Source: Protea cynaroides (taxonomy: Eukaryota > Streptophyta > Magnoliopsida > Proteales > Proteaceae). From it: DNA of 64,000 nucleotides. A model generated the notes under the pieces. The model was not told where the DNA came from, ran no database searches, and saw nothing but the letters and a program-made list of their open reading frames with translations. The stretch covers positions 27,514,902 through 27,578,901 of the forward strand of contig CM053267.1 of the NCBI GenBank assembly GCA_028583415.1, given 5' to 3'. Shown here piece by piece: positions 42,460-54,264 of the stretch. Position numbers and translations under genes: made by a program. Within the stretch, counting starts at the first letter, position 1, and each line of letters begins with the position of its first letter.

Positions 42460-44812
42460 TGTAAGACCCGCACTCCACTAATCAGGTTTAACCATGTCGT
42501 GCCAGGTCTTCCCATCATTGCTGGGCCAAGTGGACCGATCGTGTGAAGGAGGATCACAAAACCAAGTAGGAATCGAGTTAAAAATACTCAAAAGTATGCG
42601 TATGGTTGAATACCTAGGTAGGTATGGTCGACCATAAGGTAAGAATTAAAGGTCACTGATCTAGGACCCTACGATCGATGTTTTTGACCTTATGGTCGAT
42701 GGATCCTACCACCGTAGGCCATCAACTGTGAGACCCCAGATCAGACTCCAAGTTGGAAACTTTCCTAATTTGAGGAGGATTTTTTTCCTAACGTTGGAAA
42801 ACTCTATATGGAGAATTTTTCTTTATATAAAGGACGTTTCTCAACCCCTTTTCACTCTTTTAGAAAATTAGTAAACCTTAGAGAAAAAAAAGGAAAGAGA
42901 AGGAAAAGAAGGAGAAGAAGAGAAGACTAAGGAGGAGACTGAGAGAAGAGCTCCATAGACTCTCTGCAACAAGTAAGGTATGAACCTTGTCTCTGTAGCC
43001 TTAGAACACTAAGAGTAAAGGTTTTTAATGTAAATGAGATACCAAACTCAATGTAAGAATGCCACCATGGGATTTGCTAAGCAAGCCTCCAATGGGAAAC
43101 CATGGAGAATAGGTTAGAGTAATTGGTTGGTAAAACTAAGAAACTTAGCCTTAGAATAATCATTATGATAAATCAAATTGAAGAGCCGAAGAGTTGACCC
43201 AAGAAAGACTTGGATTGAATGTAGTTTGTGACCAAAAATCTCAAGGTCGTAGTTACGATTGACCATAGTATGACCAACATGATCAAAGTATCGACCATAG
43301 GCATTCAAGAAGAATTCAAAAACCATATTGTCATAGGTACGGTCGCATATGGTGCAATCGTAGGGTATTGATCGTAGGCAATAAGGTCGACACAGTATGA
43401 GACCATAAAACCAATCAGACATCTATTAGTGCTTTGTTTCAATTTTTGACTACTGTAACATATTACAAATGAACCCTAACTTAAATTTATATAATTTTTA
43501 GGTTATTAAATTGATTCAAAGAGAATTACAAGGCCTGGAAGGAGATCGAGTTTTGCTATCAGGTGAGAGAATAAGACCTAAACTAATTGGATAATAACAA
43601 ACTATTTTGTTTTATTTAATTCTAATACCATGATTGATTCTATGTTGTATGCTTGTAATGTGCATCTCACATGTCATCCAATATTATTGTTATTATTGTT
43701 CATGCATACTTACTTTTGTCTATTTACTACCATTGCTTGATGATGATAGCAATAGGCATGTGATTGTGTGTGTGTGGTTAGTGTATTGGATAGAGTGGAG
43801 CATCAGGGGGAGGACATGATATTGTGATTTCTGACCTGGTCACCAGACTCTAGCTCTATCTCTACTCAAGTCTTGCCCACTGACATTGTCGTATCGTCAT
43901 TTCTTTAGCGGAACTATTACGTTGTAAGGCATCAGGGGAGGTGGTCTTAGACCTTGTAGTCTTTGACTCTGTCGGGGGGCCTTAGCTCTATCTCTGTGGA
44001 CATATTGAGAGATGCTAGGTTGAGGCCTTGGATACACTAGATGATATTTAGGATTGGTTAATTGGGAACCTAGTTTGCAAGCCCTCGCCAATAGAGGCTT
44101 ACGTGTTGGTATGTGTAGGGCATCAGGGAAAGTGTTGGCGGTGTGTGATCCAGACACTTTAGCTCTATCTCTATTTCATGGTGGGTGCATGTGGGACGAC
44201 AATAGTATTTGATCCATTGGGCCGATTCACACACTTGTGTATAGAGGTGCGGGGGCCACCAAAATTTTCTATAGCATATTACAAATTTAAAAATTAGACC
44301 AAAGATATGAATTGAATGCATACATATGTTTGTTCCATTGTTTTATTTTACTCACTGAGCCGTTATGTGTGTTCACTCTTTTCGACATCGAATATTTTAG
44401 TTGATGATGCAGGTCCTACTGTTGAAGATTATGTAAATATGTCGACGTACGGACACATTGTAGCTATGGACGTAGAAGGTGTTGAAGATGCTTATGATCC
44501 TTCATGCGAGTGCAACCAGTGTATTTTTTCTAGTTTAGCTATATTTGATTATTGAAACATGTAATGGATTATTTACTTTTATGTCTTGAGTTTTGGAAAA
44601 ATAATTGGATTAAATAATTTTTGTATCATTGTTAGGCACTCAGTTCATTATCTATATGACTTCTGCTATTCGTTTATTATCTCTGATTATTACCATGGAA
44701 TGTGTGTGTGGTTTGATATGGTGGGTACGACCTATACGAGATCTTGGTTGAACCGTTGATTTATTGGCGGTTCATCACACTATTCTGGTTAGACCAAAAT
44801 TGGGGTGTGGCA
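42460..44812 (+). repeat. Solo LTR of a diverged gypsy subfamily
   Basis: It starts TGTAAGACCCGCACTCC and ends TTGGGGTGTGGCA, and is about 2350 bp. It shares with the other gypsy LTRs the three TAGCTCTATCTCTAT-type modules (near 43852, 43984, 44160) and the short CxCxxC frame, but diverges elsewhere and lacks most of the ACCGGT words. Flanks TATCGAT and TACCGAT match at six of seven positions, longer than the usual 5-bp duplication. No purine tract precedes it. Confidence 0.8.
44400..44555 (+). CDS. Conserved short reading frame in LTR, copy 4 (CxCxxC motif)
   Basis: VDDAGPTVEDYVNMSTYG... to DPSCECNQCIFSSLAIFDY and a stop. The 36-codon core has exactly the same length as copy 1 although the LTR is strongly diverged; replacements include Ala/Leu to Met, Glu to Asp and Gln to Glu. 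This is the most informative copy for arguing coding constraint. Confidence 0.35.
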   Translation, partial: VDDAGPTVEDYVNMSTYGHIVAMDVEGVEDAYDPSCECNQCIFSSLAIFDY

Positions 44813-45359
44813 TACCGATTCTCATAATATGATGTTCGTTTGTTCATAGAGGTGGCATAATGTTTTATTTGCGCTATCATTCATTCATATGAGGTTTCCG
44901 GTTTAATTGCTTCAACCCCATATTTTGAATCTTCCCAGTAGTGGCCTCCATTTTATTTCTTCTTGCCCTCTTTTTGGTTTTATTTCTTATAAGACAGAGG
45001 CAGTTAGAATAGGAGTTATAAATTTGGTTTATTTTTGTTTGCTTGTGTTCTGTTCTTCTACCTTCTCTTTCTTTTCCTTTTTATATTAGCTGTTTGGTTC
45101 AAATAATAGGTTTTGTTTTTTCTTTCTTTTTCTCTACTGAGTTTGTCTCATCTCAAAGAGGTGTTCGGTTAGGGAGCAGATAATATTCGGTCAAGACAGG
45201 GTTGGGTCCTATGTTTCATTCCTTAGTAACGATTGGCTCTAATACCAATTATTACAAAAAACATCCCATACAATCGGCATGTATGATACTTAAACGGTGA
45301 AACTTTTATAATTCTCATTGGGTGTGTGATCATGAGAAGACTCAAGGAAGAAGCTTCAG
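44813..45359. other. Non-coding DNA
   Basis: No gene is supported. GGCTCTAATACCAATT at about 45236-45251 resembles a minus-strand copia primer site with one change, but no LTR can be delimited beside it. The last part may be the distal end of the copia remnant to the right. Confidence 0.4.
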
Positions 45360-46888
45360 CGAAGTCCATGCCAACAGCCACAGTAAGACGAGGGGTGATC
45401 CTTTTAGTAACCTGATTGTACCTAATTCATCAGAGAACGATCCCTGACCAATCATTCTCTTCATTGATAAGTCTTGAAACACAAAAAAATCAGGAAAAAA
45501 AAGTTACTGAACATTTAAGGGATGAAGTTAGTTAGCTGACAGATAAAAGATTAAAACTAAATTTGGAGTGTGAAGGACATCCTATAAACAAATGGTAGGA
45601 GACAAAGAATGGGTTCTAGTATGTGTTATGGGATGTGTGGAACCATTAGTGAGAATCACCAGTTTATGTGTGGAAGGGGAAACAGGAATCAATGAAGTAG
45701 TGTGGATAGGAAAAAAATGGTTTGTGGTGCCAGAATCTATAATCCATAATGTAGATGAGGGTAAGGTAGCTGAGAGACAATGTCGTGTACCTACAAAATT
45801 TTCTGATGGAGTAGTTGACGAGTTGAGGAAATGTAGAAGCTGCTGGTATTGTGTAGTAGTTAGTGGAGGTAATGGCGGAGCAGGAGAAACATCGGTGGTA
45901 TTGGGAGGTGGAATGTCAACAATGTTTGCATGTGTGATGAATTATTAATATGAGGAACTATGGGTGTAGAAACTATGGATGGTGTAGTCGGTGAAAGGGT
46001 TGTTTTAGGTTGACAACGGACAAAGCCGGGAGGGTATCCATGAATCTCAAAACATGTGTCACGGTAATGTCCGTGTTTGTGACAATGGGTACAGTAAGGG
46101 CGACGATGGGCAGAGGTGTCTAGAGCAGTAGACCGTGAAGTAAAACGAGTAGAAGAAAGAGCCATTGAATCAAAGGAAGGGGTTACCTATTGCAGATACA
46201 AACCACAATGTTGTCTAACTTGTAAGACCAAGGAATAAGCCTTACCGACTACTAGAAGTGGATCCATAGTAAAGATCTAGGTACGAACAGTACTATATAC
46301 GTCATTGAGGCCGAGCAGAAATTGAAACAATTTATCAGTTTCAATATGACCAAGATTCTTTGAATGAGCAGGACAAGTATTGGAATGAGCACCACATGTA
46401 CACTTTTGTGATTGAAGATAAGAGCCAATTTTGTCCCAGAGGATTTTCAAAGCCGAGAAATAATTGGAGATAATCATTGTATCTTGTCGAAGAAGAGCAA
46501 TCTAACATTTGAGCTCATACAGTCGGGGACCATTCCCCTGAGAGAAACGAGTTTCGATATCAACCCAAAGATCTCTAGAAGTGTTTGCATAGAGGACACT
46601 GTCATGCAAATTTCGATCAAGGCTGTTATAGAGCCAGGACATCACCATGAGATTCGACTGATCCTAGGCAGAAATTTCAACATTATCCATAGTAGGATGC
46701 TTAAAGGAACAATCGACGAAGTCAAATTTGTTTTTGGCTCTAAGAACAACACGCATGGCTCTACGCCATGTTGGATAATTGTTTCCATCCAAAGTTTTGG
46801 AAACCAGAACATGACCGGGATTATACGAAGGGTAAGGAATCAACGGAGAAACAGATGAGAGTGATGGAGAATTTTGGGTAGATGCCAT
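45360..46888 (-). pseudogene. Ty1/copia gag and protease remnant
   Basis: Gag starts at a Met at 46888 (MASTQNSPSLSSVSPLIPYP) and continues HVLVSKTLDGNNYPTWRRAM, the copia gag_3/UBN2 start. LWDKIGSYLQSQKCTCGAHS and a zinc knuckle CTHCHKHGHYRDTCFEIHGY follow. Further left, WIIDSGTTNHFF (about 45750) is the protease active site and VFQDLSMKRMIGQGS its tail. Stops and shifts break it at least four times. Integrase, RT and RNase H are absent. It is a different copia lineage from the other two. Confidence 0.82.
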
Positions 46889-47283
46889 GAACAAGAAAGA
46901 TATCAACATTGGATCCGCTTGATGATAAACTGAAGAACAAGAACCACGAATCACAGTAGTTGGAAAGACAAATTGAAAATTGCAAGAAAACAGATCTGAT
47001 GAAACCTCAAGATCACAAATCTATACAAAGAAGATCATAGATCTGAGTCGTGAATGAAAAATAGTAGTGAATAGGTGAGATTTCAAGAACATGAAACCCT
47101 AAATCAAGAAAATTGCGAGCTAAAACCCCCCCAAAAAAAATTGAACTGAAAACATTGAAATGTCGGAATGAATTTGGGAAAAAAATGAAGATTAGAATGA
47201 GCAATTGAATGAACAAAAGTAGAGGAATCGATCGACTGGAGATAAAAATTAGGGATGAAAAAGAAAATCAGAAGCAAAAATTC

Positions 47284-47294
47284 CTCTGATACCA
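47284..47294 (-). promoter_or_regulatory. Primer binding site (initiator-Met tRNA type)
   Basis: TCTGATACCAT on the plus strand is the complement of ATGGTATCAGA, directly left of an LTR start TGTTAAGATGAG. About 400 bases of leader separate it from gag. Confidence 0.8.
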
Positions 47295-48130
47295 TGTTAA
47301 GATGAGCTCAGAGAAAAACAAAGGAAGCCAGAGAGTTTTGAGATCTAATCGAGAAAGTTCTTATTCAATTGAATTAAAACTACAAGTGAAGGTATTTATA
47401 CAAAGAGTGACATAATAATAAAAGGGTAATTTACACCAGAGGTACCCGACGGTTTGAGAAATCATACCAAAGTTACCTCACGTATCAAAAATCATATCAG
47501 AGGTACCTCTTCTTATATTTCTTACATTAACCCTATTTAAGGTTGGCATCTTCTAAGTTAACCATTAAATCTACCTCAAATTTTCAGGGATTGATTGTTT
47601 TTTGTTGAACTACCCTTATTTGGTGCCTAATCGTTGGTACATCCATCGGAAAAACTATAAGTTGGGGTGTAGAGTTTTCCCCAAAGGTGTGTACCATAGT
47701 TGAGATTTGTGACTTGGTGATGAACAATCGCTGATGAAGAAGGATCACAGGAGAGGACAGGGGCAGGAGAAGGGGTGGGTAATTGAGACAGCGACGAGCA
47801 CATGGGAATCCGAATGGTGAGTCGTTGCGGCAACAAGATGGTAACAGAGTGAACCAAAGGGGACCAAGAAAGTTATGCTAAATAGGGGTAAATTTGAAAG
47901 TACAAAAATAAAAGGTAGTCCAAGTGTAATATTTTTAAAACGTTAAGTACGTTTGGTATAATTTCTCAAAACATCAAGTACCTCTGGTATGATTTTTGAA
48001 ATGTGAGGTACCTCTGGTATTATTTCTTAAAACGTCAGTTACCTCTGATATAATTTACCCATAATAAAATAACATAAACTGTACACATGTCGGTTCAGGC
48101 TAACACATATGCCGGTTCAGTCTAACACGA
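47295..48130 (-). repeat. 5' LTR (part) of the copia remnant, interrupted by a MITE
   Basis: The LTR begins at TGTTAAGATGAGCTCAGAG, is split by the MITE at 47424-48060, and resumes with ATAACATAAACTGTACAC and CGGTTCAGTCTAACA. The right boundary is estimated from an AACA end near 48124; no partner LTR is in the window to confirm it. Confidence 0.55.
47424..48060 (-). mobile_element. 637-bp Mutator-type MITE, copy 1
   Basis: The TIRs start GGGTAATTTACACCAGAGGT and GGGTAAATTATATCAGAGGT (right end, complemented). A perfect 9-bp duplication ATAATAAAA flanks it (47415-47423, 48061-48069). Subterminal regions repeat CCAGAGGTACCT...ACGTTT units of about 35 bases several times in each arm. The core shares a reading-frame-like stretch with the copy at 53631. 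It inserted into the copia LTR, so it is younger than that element. No transposase. Confidence 0.88.
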
Positions 48131-49024
48131 TAGAGGCTAAGGGTAATATAGGGATTTTCAATTATAAGGGGGAAATGAGAGATGGAAGTTATTTTTTTTT
48201 TTTGGAAAATATGAAAGAAAACTTGAGGGAAAGGAGTTTGACTAAATAATAATATAGGTCTAAGTGTAAGAGAATAAATTATATAACATTCTTAGGTAAT
48301 AATTACAAAAATTGTTTTTTAATTCCATTTTAAAACCAATTCACTTCTCTTCCCTTCCTGTTGGTGCACGAATAAAAATCATAAGTTTATTCAAGTAATT
48401 AAAATTCTTTTTGTTTTCTTCGAGGTATTTGTTGCAAATTATGAGAATTAGGAGAATCGAGAAAACTTCTAAGACGAGGGAGGTCAAATTTCGAATTTGA
48501 GCATTTTATTGATTCTTGTTTTTGTGCTGAGCTTGGAGAGAGTTCAGATAGAGGTAGGCATTATATTAAATCTACGATCACCCTTTTCTTGCTTGATGAA
48601 CAGTTTTGTTCGTCACACGGAAGCCCCATTCACTTGCTTATCATAGACGTGGTAAGTAGAGTGTCTCACAACTATATATTGTTATCCTACTGACATTACC
48701 CTCAAACAGCTGCCACGTCTATACTACACTACAGTTACGTCACATCTATAATAACGTAGAAGAAGAAGTGCCTTTGGCACTCGATGTGATAGGAAGTTTT
48801 GATCCATGGACCTCTTAAGCTTCAGCTGCCTTTATATATATATATATATATATTTTTTTTTCAATCAGAAATGCCCAAGTATCTGTCTTTGCCATGGGTA
48901 CTCATAAAAAGGACATTTAAAATTTTGATTTTTTATTTATTTTTAATTTGCTGAATTTAGTTAGAACTTTTGGTGGGAAAGTTTCCCTCTTTCCTAACAA
49001 TGTACCCTACCCCTAAAGAACCAA
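48131..49024. other. Non-coding AT-rich DNA
   Basis: No gene or transposon boundary is supported. A short (TA)n run lies at about 48832-48852 followed by a T run. Confidence 0.4.
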
Positions 49025-49180
49025 GGCTGTGTTTGGATGTCAAGAAAAGGAAAAAAAAATTAGATAAAAGTAATAATAAGATAATGATGAATTTATGTGT
49101 CTATCTCTCTCTTTATTTCAAAAATTTTATCTTTTTTTATTTTTTATTTTTTTATCTTTTCTTGACATCCAAACATAGCC
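49025..49180. mobile_element. Small TIR MITE
   Basis: GGCTGTGTTTGGATGTCAAG at the left end is matched by the complement of the right end GGCTATGTTTGGATGTCAAG, and the inverted similarity continues through AAAAG and A-rich sequence. No clear target duplication is seen in the flanks, so the superfamily is uncertain. Confidence 0.75.
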
Positions 49181-50368
49181 TAAACAAGGCCAAAGGGTAA
49201 AACTACCAAACTTCGATCACACTTCCATACATGGGAGACATTGATAGGCCAAGGTTGGTCCATGTGGACTAATAATATGGCACTATTTGATTGTGTGTAT
49301 TTAAACAATACAACTATACAGGTTAATGGACTCAGTTCATAGTTTCTAAACTGACAATAATCGAACAAAAAAAATGCCAATTTCCCTTTTCTTTGATTTT
49401 GATGAGAAATCTAAATAAAAACAATGACAGGTGTTGATCTCTATCAATTGAGCTACCCCTTCAGATTAACTACAGATCTTGGTAACTCACAAGAGGAGAT
49501 CAAAACCAATTCAAAGGAAATTATAGACAACACACATATGCACCTTCTATTCTTGTCTAAGTTTTCTTCTATGTACAAAGTTTTTTTTTTTTTCTTTGAA
49601 ATTGTATGAGGTAGCTAGTTGTATATCCTTGAAAAAAATTTTATAGGAAAGAGATTTATAAGCTAACAAGGTATATTGGAATCTTATATATTGGCGGAGA
49701 AATGAGAGTACAAGGAGGAATGGTAGCAGGTCACTTGGAGAAGAGAGAAAAGGGTCCAGACTTTAAGGAAAGAAAAAGAATGCGAGAGGGAAGTGCATAC
49801 CGGTAGCATGTACTTCATTTTCCTAATTTTATATTATAATTATCTCTTCCTTTGTTCTAATCTCACATAAAAGACAAAGAGATAAATTGTGTCTTATTCT
49901 TTCTTTTTTTTTTTGGGAGGGGGGGGGGGGTGTGGTTGGGGATTAGTTAGCTTCAACTTCTTGATTATGTGATAAAACCATCCTAAACCTGAATCATTGC
50001 CATGCTTATTTTCAGTGGTCGACTGATGGTTTGCCCAAAAGAAATGTCAGGTTGTGCGCTATCATGAGTTCAGTCCTATATCGCGTGCATATGTGTGTTT
50101 CCCTCGATATGCGACATTCCGCGACACCATGGGTTGGTTAACTCTTTTGGTGTTGGAGTGTGTTGTCTTCCAAAAAAAAAAAAAAAAATTTCATTAGCGC
50201 TCTAAAAGTTAACTATAGGGAGGTTAATCTCACATATAATCTACAGTTCTTTATACAATTGAGAGTCATTCCACCTACTAGTTTGAATATGTGGGACGAA
50301 AACCTTACATATCATCAAAGCAGGTTTTCACTGTCTCCACAATCATTATATGTCCGTAGTGATGAACT
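49181..50368. other. Non-coding DNA with homopolymers
   Basis: T, G and A runs occur near 49582, 49918-49931 and 50171. The 75 bases around 50236-50310 resemble 52515-52590 on the other side of the next LTR. No gene is seen. Confidence 0.4.
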
Positions 50369-52446
50369 TGATATGACACTGAGAGGGGGGGTGAATCAGT
50401 GTCTGAAACATTTCTCTGATTAGTTACTACTGCCCAAAGCTGATGGAGATATATTCTTTTACACACACACAAGCGTATGCAAATCTACCTCGCTACCACT
50501 CAGTGGCCAGGTCTACCAGATTTGCACACCCACCCTGCAAGCCATTCAATGCACTCCAAAATATGATAGAAAGTAAACACAATGAACATAGAGATATTAC
50601 GTGGTTCACCAATACAGTGTGTGATGGTTAGTCCACAGAGTAATACCCAACGGGCTCCGTATATACTCAATACACTTTTTTTTGTTGTCTACACAACAAA
50701 GAGTACATATACCCAATTTACCCAGCATAAAACTAGGAGGGCACACATGTGCTAGTAATTCAGGTATCAAGTACCAGTGTTCAGCATACGCTGCACACCA
50801 CGCTTAACCCGCACCCACGGGAAGCAAATAACAATTTTTTTAGGCTTATAAATTTGCCTTACAATTTTCCCCCATTAGCTAGGTATTCAACAATTTACAC
50901 CTACGCTAGTATACAATAAATAGATAAGGAATTGAAAAACCTCACAAAGAATGCTTTTAAATGGCCGTCAATATCTCTGAAGCTTCACACTGCCCTCAGG
51001 TACTCTCTAACAGCCTTCAATGATGATAGAGATCGATTCAGAGAGCACACCTCGCTCACAGGCTTCCAATCTCTTCCACATAACCCATAACCACCATGAA
51101 TATAAACATAAACGCTCTACTGACCTCTCATAGGGATTTAACAATCCATTGATGCACAAAGAAGAGGTAGTTGGTGATTGATCACTCCCACAGGGTACGA
51201 AACCCTAAAAATCCTTCTCTCTGCCTTCAAAACGCTCTTTTCAATTTTTTCCTTTGTTTTTTTTATTCCCAAAGGCACCCAATATATAGAGCATCCAAAA
51301 ATATGGAAACTGCAACTTGAATGGACCGATTTGGAGCTCAGATGAAGAAGTTATGGCGGTTTGAAGTTCGGCCAATCAAAAAATTCAAAATAGAATCTTT
51401 CGGAGGCATACCGTGCACCTACGCTACACGGAATCAAGCTGTAACACAATAGATCACGGCCCATTATAATATAATGCATCCAACCAATCCGAAGGCGCGC
51501 GATTGAATCTGACGCGATGGCTGAGATCCACTCGAGCCCGACTTAATCAGATCTATCCGAATAGGATCTTGACGACGTGGCTCATTCTGAGCCATCCGAA
51601 CAGAATTTAACTCTATTTATGATAATTTCAGCCTTTTCCCTCAACTCTTGATAATTGCAAAAAGACCCCTGAACTTCTTCAATATATTATTGTTTTCCCT
51701 GTATCATATATACTCACCGAAAGCTTGATTTTTTGGCCGTTTTCGATCATTTCAATGGAAACTGCGATATCTCCCTTATCTGAAGTCGGAATTGAGTGAT
51801 TCAAGTTGCGTTGGAAAGATAACTCGACGCTCTACATCTTTCTAATGCTGGATCTCCATGAACCTGCTGCAGGACCCACCAAAAATAGGCCAAAGTTAAA
51901 AGTCTATAAAACCTTGGAATTTGAACCTGAAACTTTGCGTGCATGCATGCCAAGTGCCGTGGACTGCCGTGTTGGCATGTCACCTTGCCACCACACCTAT
52001 GGGTCCCACTCACATTTTTTTCTCTCTCCTCTTTCTCTCTCTCCAGTTTCTCTCTCTATAGTCTCTCTCTTCATTCTCTCTTCATTTTTCATGCTTCAGA
52101 AGATCTTCATTTAATGCTTCAAGATGCTGCAACACTGCCTCATCATCAGAAACTCGAACACATCATCAGAGAAGTTGTGCCACATCACTAGTGGGGTCCA
52201 CAGACACTGTCTCTCATCAAACTTGATGTGGAATGCCATTTAACTCGCTGCAAGCCATTTGAGACACAATATAAGAGATGTAGAACACTGTAAAACACAC
52301 ATGCGAAGTTGCCACATCTGTCTGTGCCATTGCACTGACACTCTCTCTCCTATAGTGACACTCTTTCTCTTCATTTTTCTGACTGAATGCTCACAAACAC
52401 TGTCACATTAGCCAAGTTGCCAACAATGACAACATAAAGGCCAACA
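50369..52446 (-). repeat. Solo LTR of a Sirevirus-like copia family
   Basis: It starts TGATATGACACTGAGAGGGG and ends AAAGGCCAACA, collinear with the 8.6-kb element's LTRs in order of landmarks (GTGAATCAGTGT, CGTATGCAAATCTACCTC, ACGTGGTTCACCA, CTCTCATCAAACT) but clearly diverged and without their GC-rich island. No internal domains adjoin either side. The 5-base flanks GAACT and CGCAG do not match. Confidence 0.82.
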
Positions 52447-53621
52447 CGCAGCATGCAATGCCACATGTGCGAGGAAATGTTGGAAATTTAGTCCTAAATC
52501 AACTACCAAATAGTTTACAATTCCCTTATATACCTGAGAATCGATCCACCTACCAATTCTAACCTTTGTGGTGGAAACATTACATTAACCCCAACAAAGC
52601 CATATGAAATTCCACAGAAATAAGCTGATGGCCTTGAAATGAAAGAAAAACAAAGGTGGATGGGTTTGTTAGTGTTAAAATCTGAATCGATCTTCCGAGA
52701 TGGGATCTAACATGCAAATGACAGAGGCGAGAAAAAGAGTCGCCAGGTCCAGGGTCAATGGGAATATTTCAATGTTTAAGTCAAATCCAAACAGTTAACA
52801 GTAAATAAGGGCCGAACAATAAAAAAAAGAATGAGTGGAAAGTAGAGTAAGAATGATAGTAAATGTACTATAGTTCTGATGTAACTTTTGGTAAATGAGC
52901 CTCTTCATAAAAGGATGATGCGCCCACTTTCTTAACCACCTGCTGGAATGCTTCTATCTATTATATCCTTGATCATGCACCTTTCCCCACATATTCCATG
53001 AAGACAGAAATGCTCTCAAGTGGGGAGATTCGTATACCCCATGTAAGCCATTAATTGACCGATAACATTTATGCACATATAGGTTGATGATGGTCCAATA
53101 CATGCATAGAGATTGCCTTTCAAGTTAAAATTTGACACAAGGTATAATCCACATGCTTTGTATTCTTTTGGGTGTGCCATGTAGATTGCAAGCACAAAAG
53201 ATACGCATGATTCTTCTCCTCTAACCCTAGCGATGCGAGGACCTGGATCCTCTCTTGTCGCCTTGCCATGTCAGTCAGCCATCAAATACGTTAGGATACT
53301 TGACATGTATGCTGATGCATTTGAGTCCATATAATGGACGACTGAGGGGCTAGACCATAGTAGAGGATATTTTTCGGTGATGCGATGCATGGAAAGGATG
53401 ACCTCATGCATGATTTGATCCCCCAATGTGAAATGACCACTTGAGGAATGCTAGCAATACGTCCCGGTACGTTGAGTGGACTCTTCTTAGACTTTACAAT
53501 TAAAAATTTAATTAGATTTTCTTATTGACATCTTCCGAGGTATTCCCTAATTTATTTTTTCAATTACTATAATACAATTGTTTCATAATGTGGATAAATT
53601 AATATCATTTCACATGTCTAT
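52447..53621. other. Non-coding DNA
   Basis: No gene or RNA feature is supported. The beginning contains the right-hand partner of the flanking similarity described for 50236-50310. Confidence 0.4.
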
Positions 53622-53630
53622 TAATCAAAA

Positions 53631-54255
53631 GGGTAAATTATACCAGAGGTACCTGATGTTTTGAAAAATTATATCAGAGATGCCTCACGTTTCAAAAATC
53701 ATACCAGAGGTACCTGATGTTTTGAGAAATTATACTAGAGGTACCTCACGTTTCAAAAATATTACACTTAGGGTACCTTTTATTTTTATACTTCCAAATT
53801 TACCCCTATTTAGCATAACTTTCTTGGTCCCCTTTGTTCATTCTCTCACCATCCCGTTGCCGCAACAACTCACCACTCGGATTCCCATATGCTTATCGTT
53901 GTCTCAATTGCCCATCCCGTCTCCTACCCTTGTCCTCTCCTGTGACCCTTCCTCACTGGCGGTTAAATCACAAATCTTGATTATGGTACACAGCTCTGGT
54001 GAAAACTCTGCACCTCAACTTACTATATTTCCGTAGGTGTACCAACGATCAGGCACCAAACAAGGGTAATTCAACAAGAAGCGATCAGTCCTTGAAAATT
54101 TGAGGTAGATCTAATGGTTAACTTAAAAGATGCTAACGTTAAATAAGGTTAATGTTGAAAATATGAAAAGTGGTATTTCTATTATGATTTTTGAAACGTG
54201 AGGTACCTCTGGTATGATATTTTAGAACGTTGGGTACCTTTGGTGTAAATTACTC
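53631..54255 (+). mobile_element. 625-bp Mutator-type MITE, copy 2
   Basis: It is a full-length relative of the MITE at 47424-48060 in opposite orientation, with ends GGGTAAATTATACCAGAGGT and GAGTAATTTACACCAAAGGT (right end, complemented). Flanks TAATCAAAA (53622-53630) and TAATCAGAA (54256-54264) match at eight of nine positions. The left subterminal region repeats the CCAGAGGTACCT...ACGTTT unit about four times. The core frame reads VHSLTIPLPQQLTTRIPICL, paralleling VHSVTILLPQRLTIRIPMCS in copy 1. Confidence 0.85.
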
Positions 54256-54264
54256 TAATCAGAA

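Noticed and set aside
45235..45250. Minus-strand primer-site-like GGCTCTAATACCAAT
   Set aside because: One change from consensus, but no LTR start or partner LTR can be found next to it.
45592..45948. 118-codon plus-strand frame
   Set aside because: It is antisense to the copia protease/gag remnant, whose motifs are on the minus strand.
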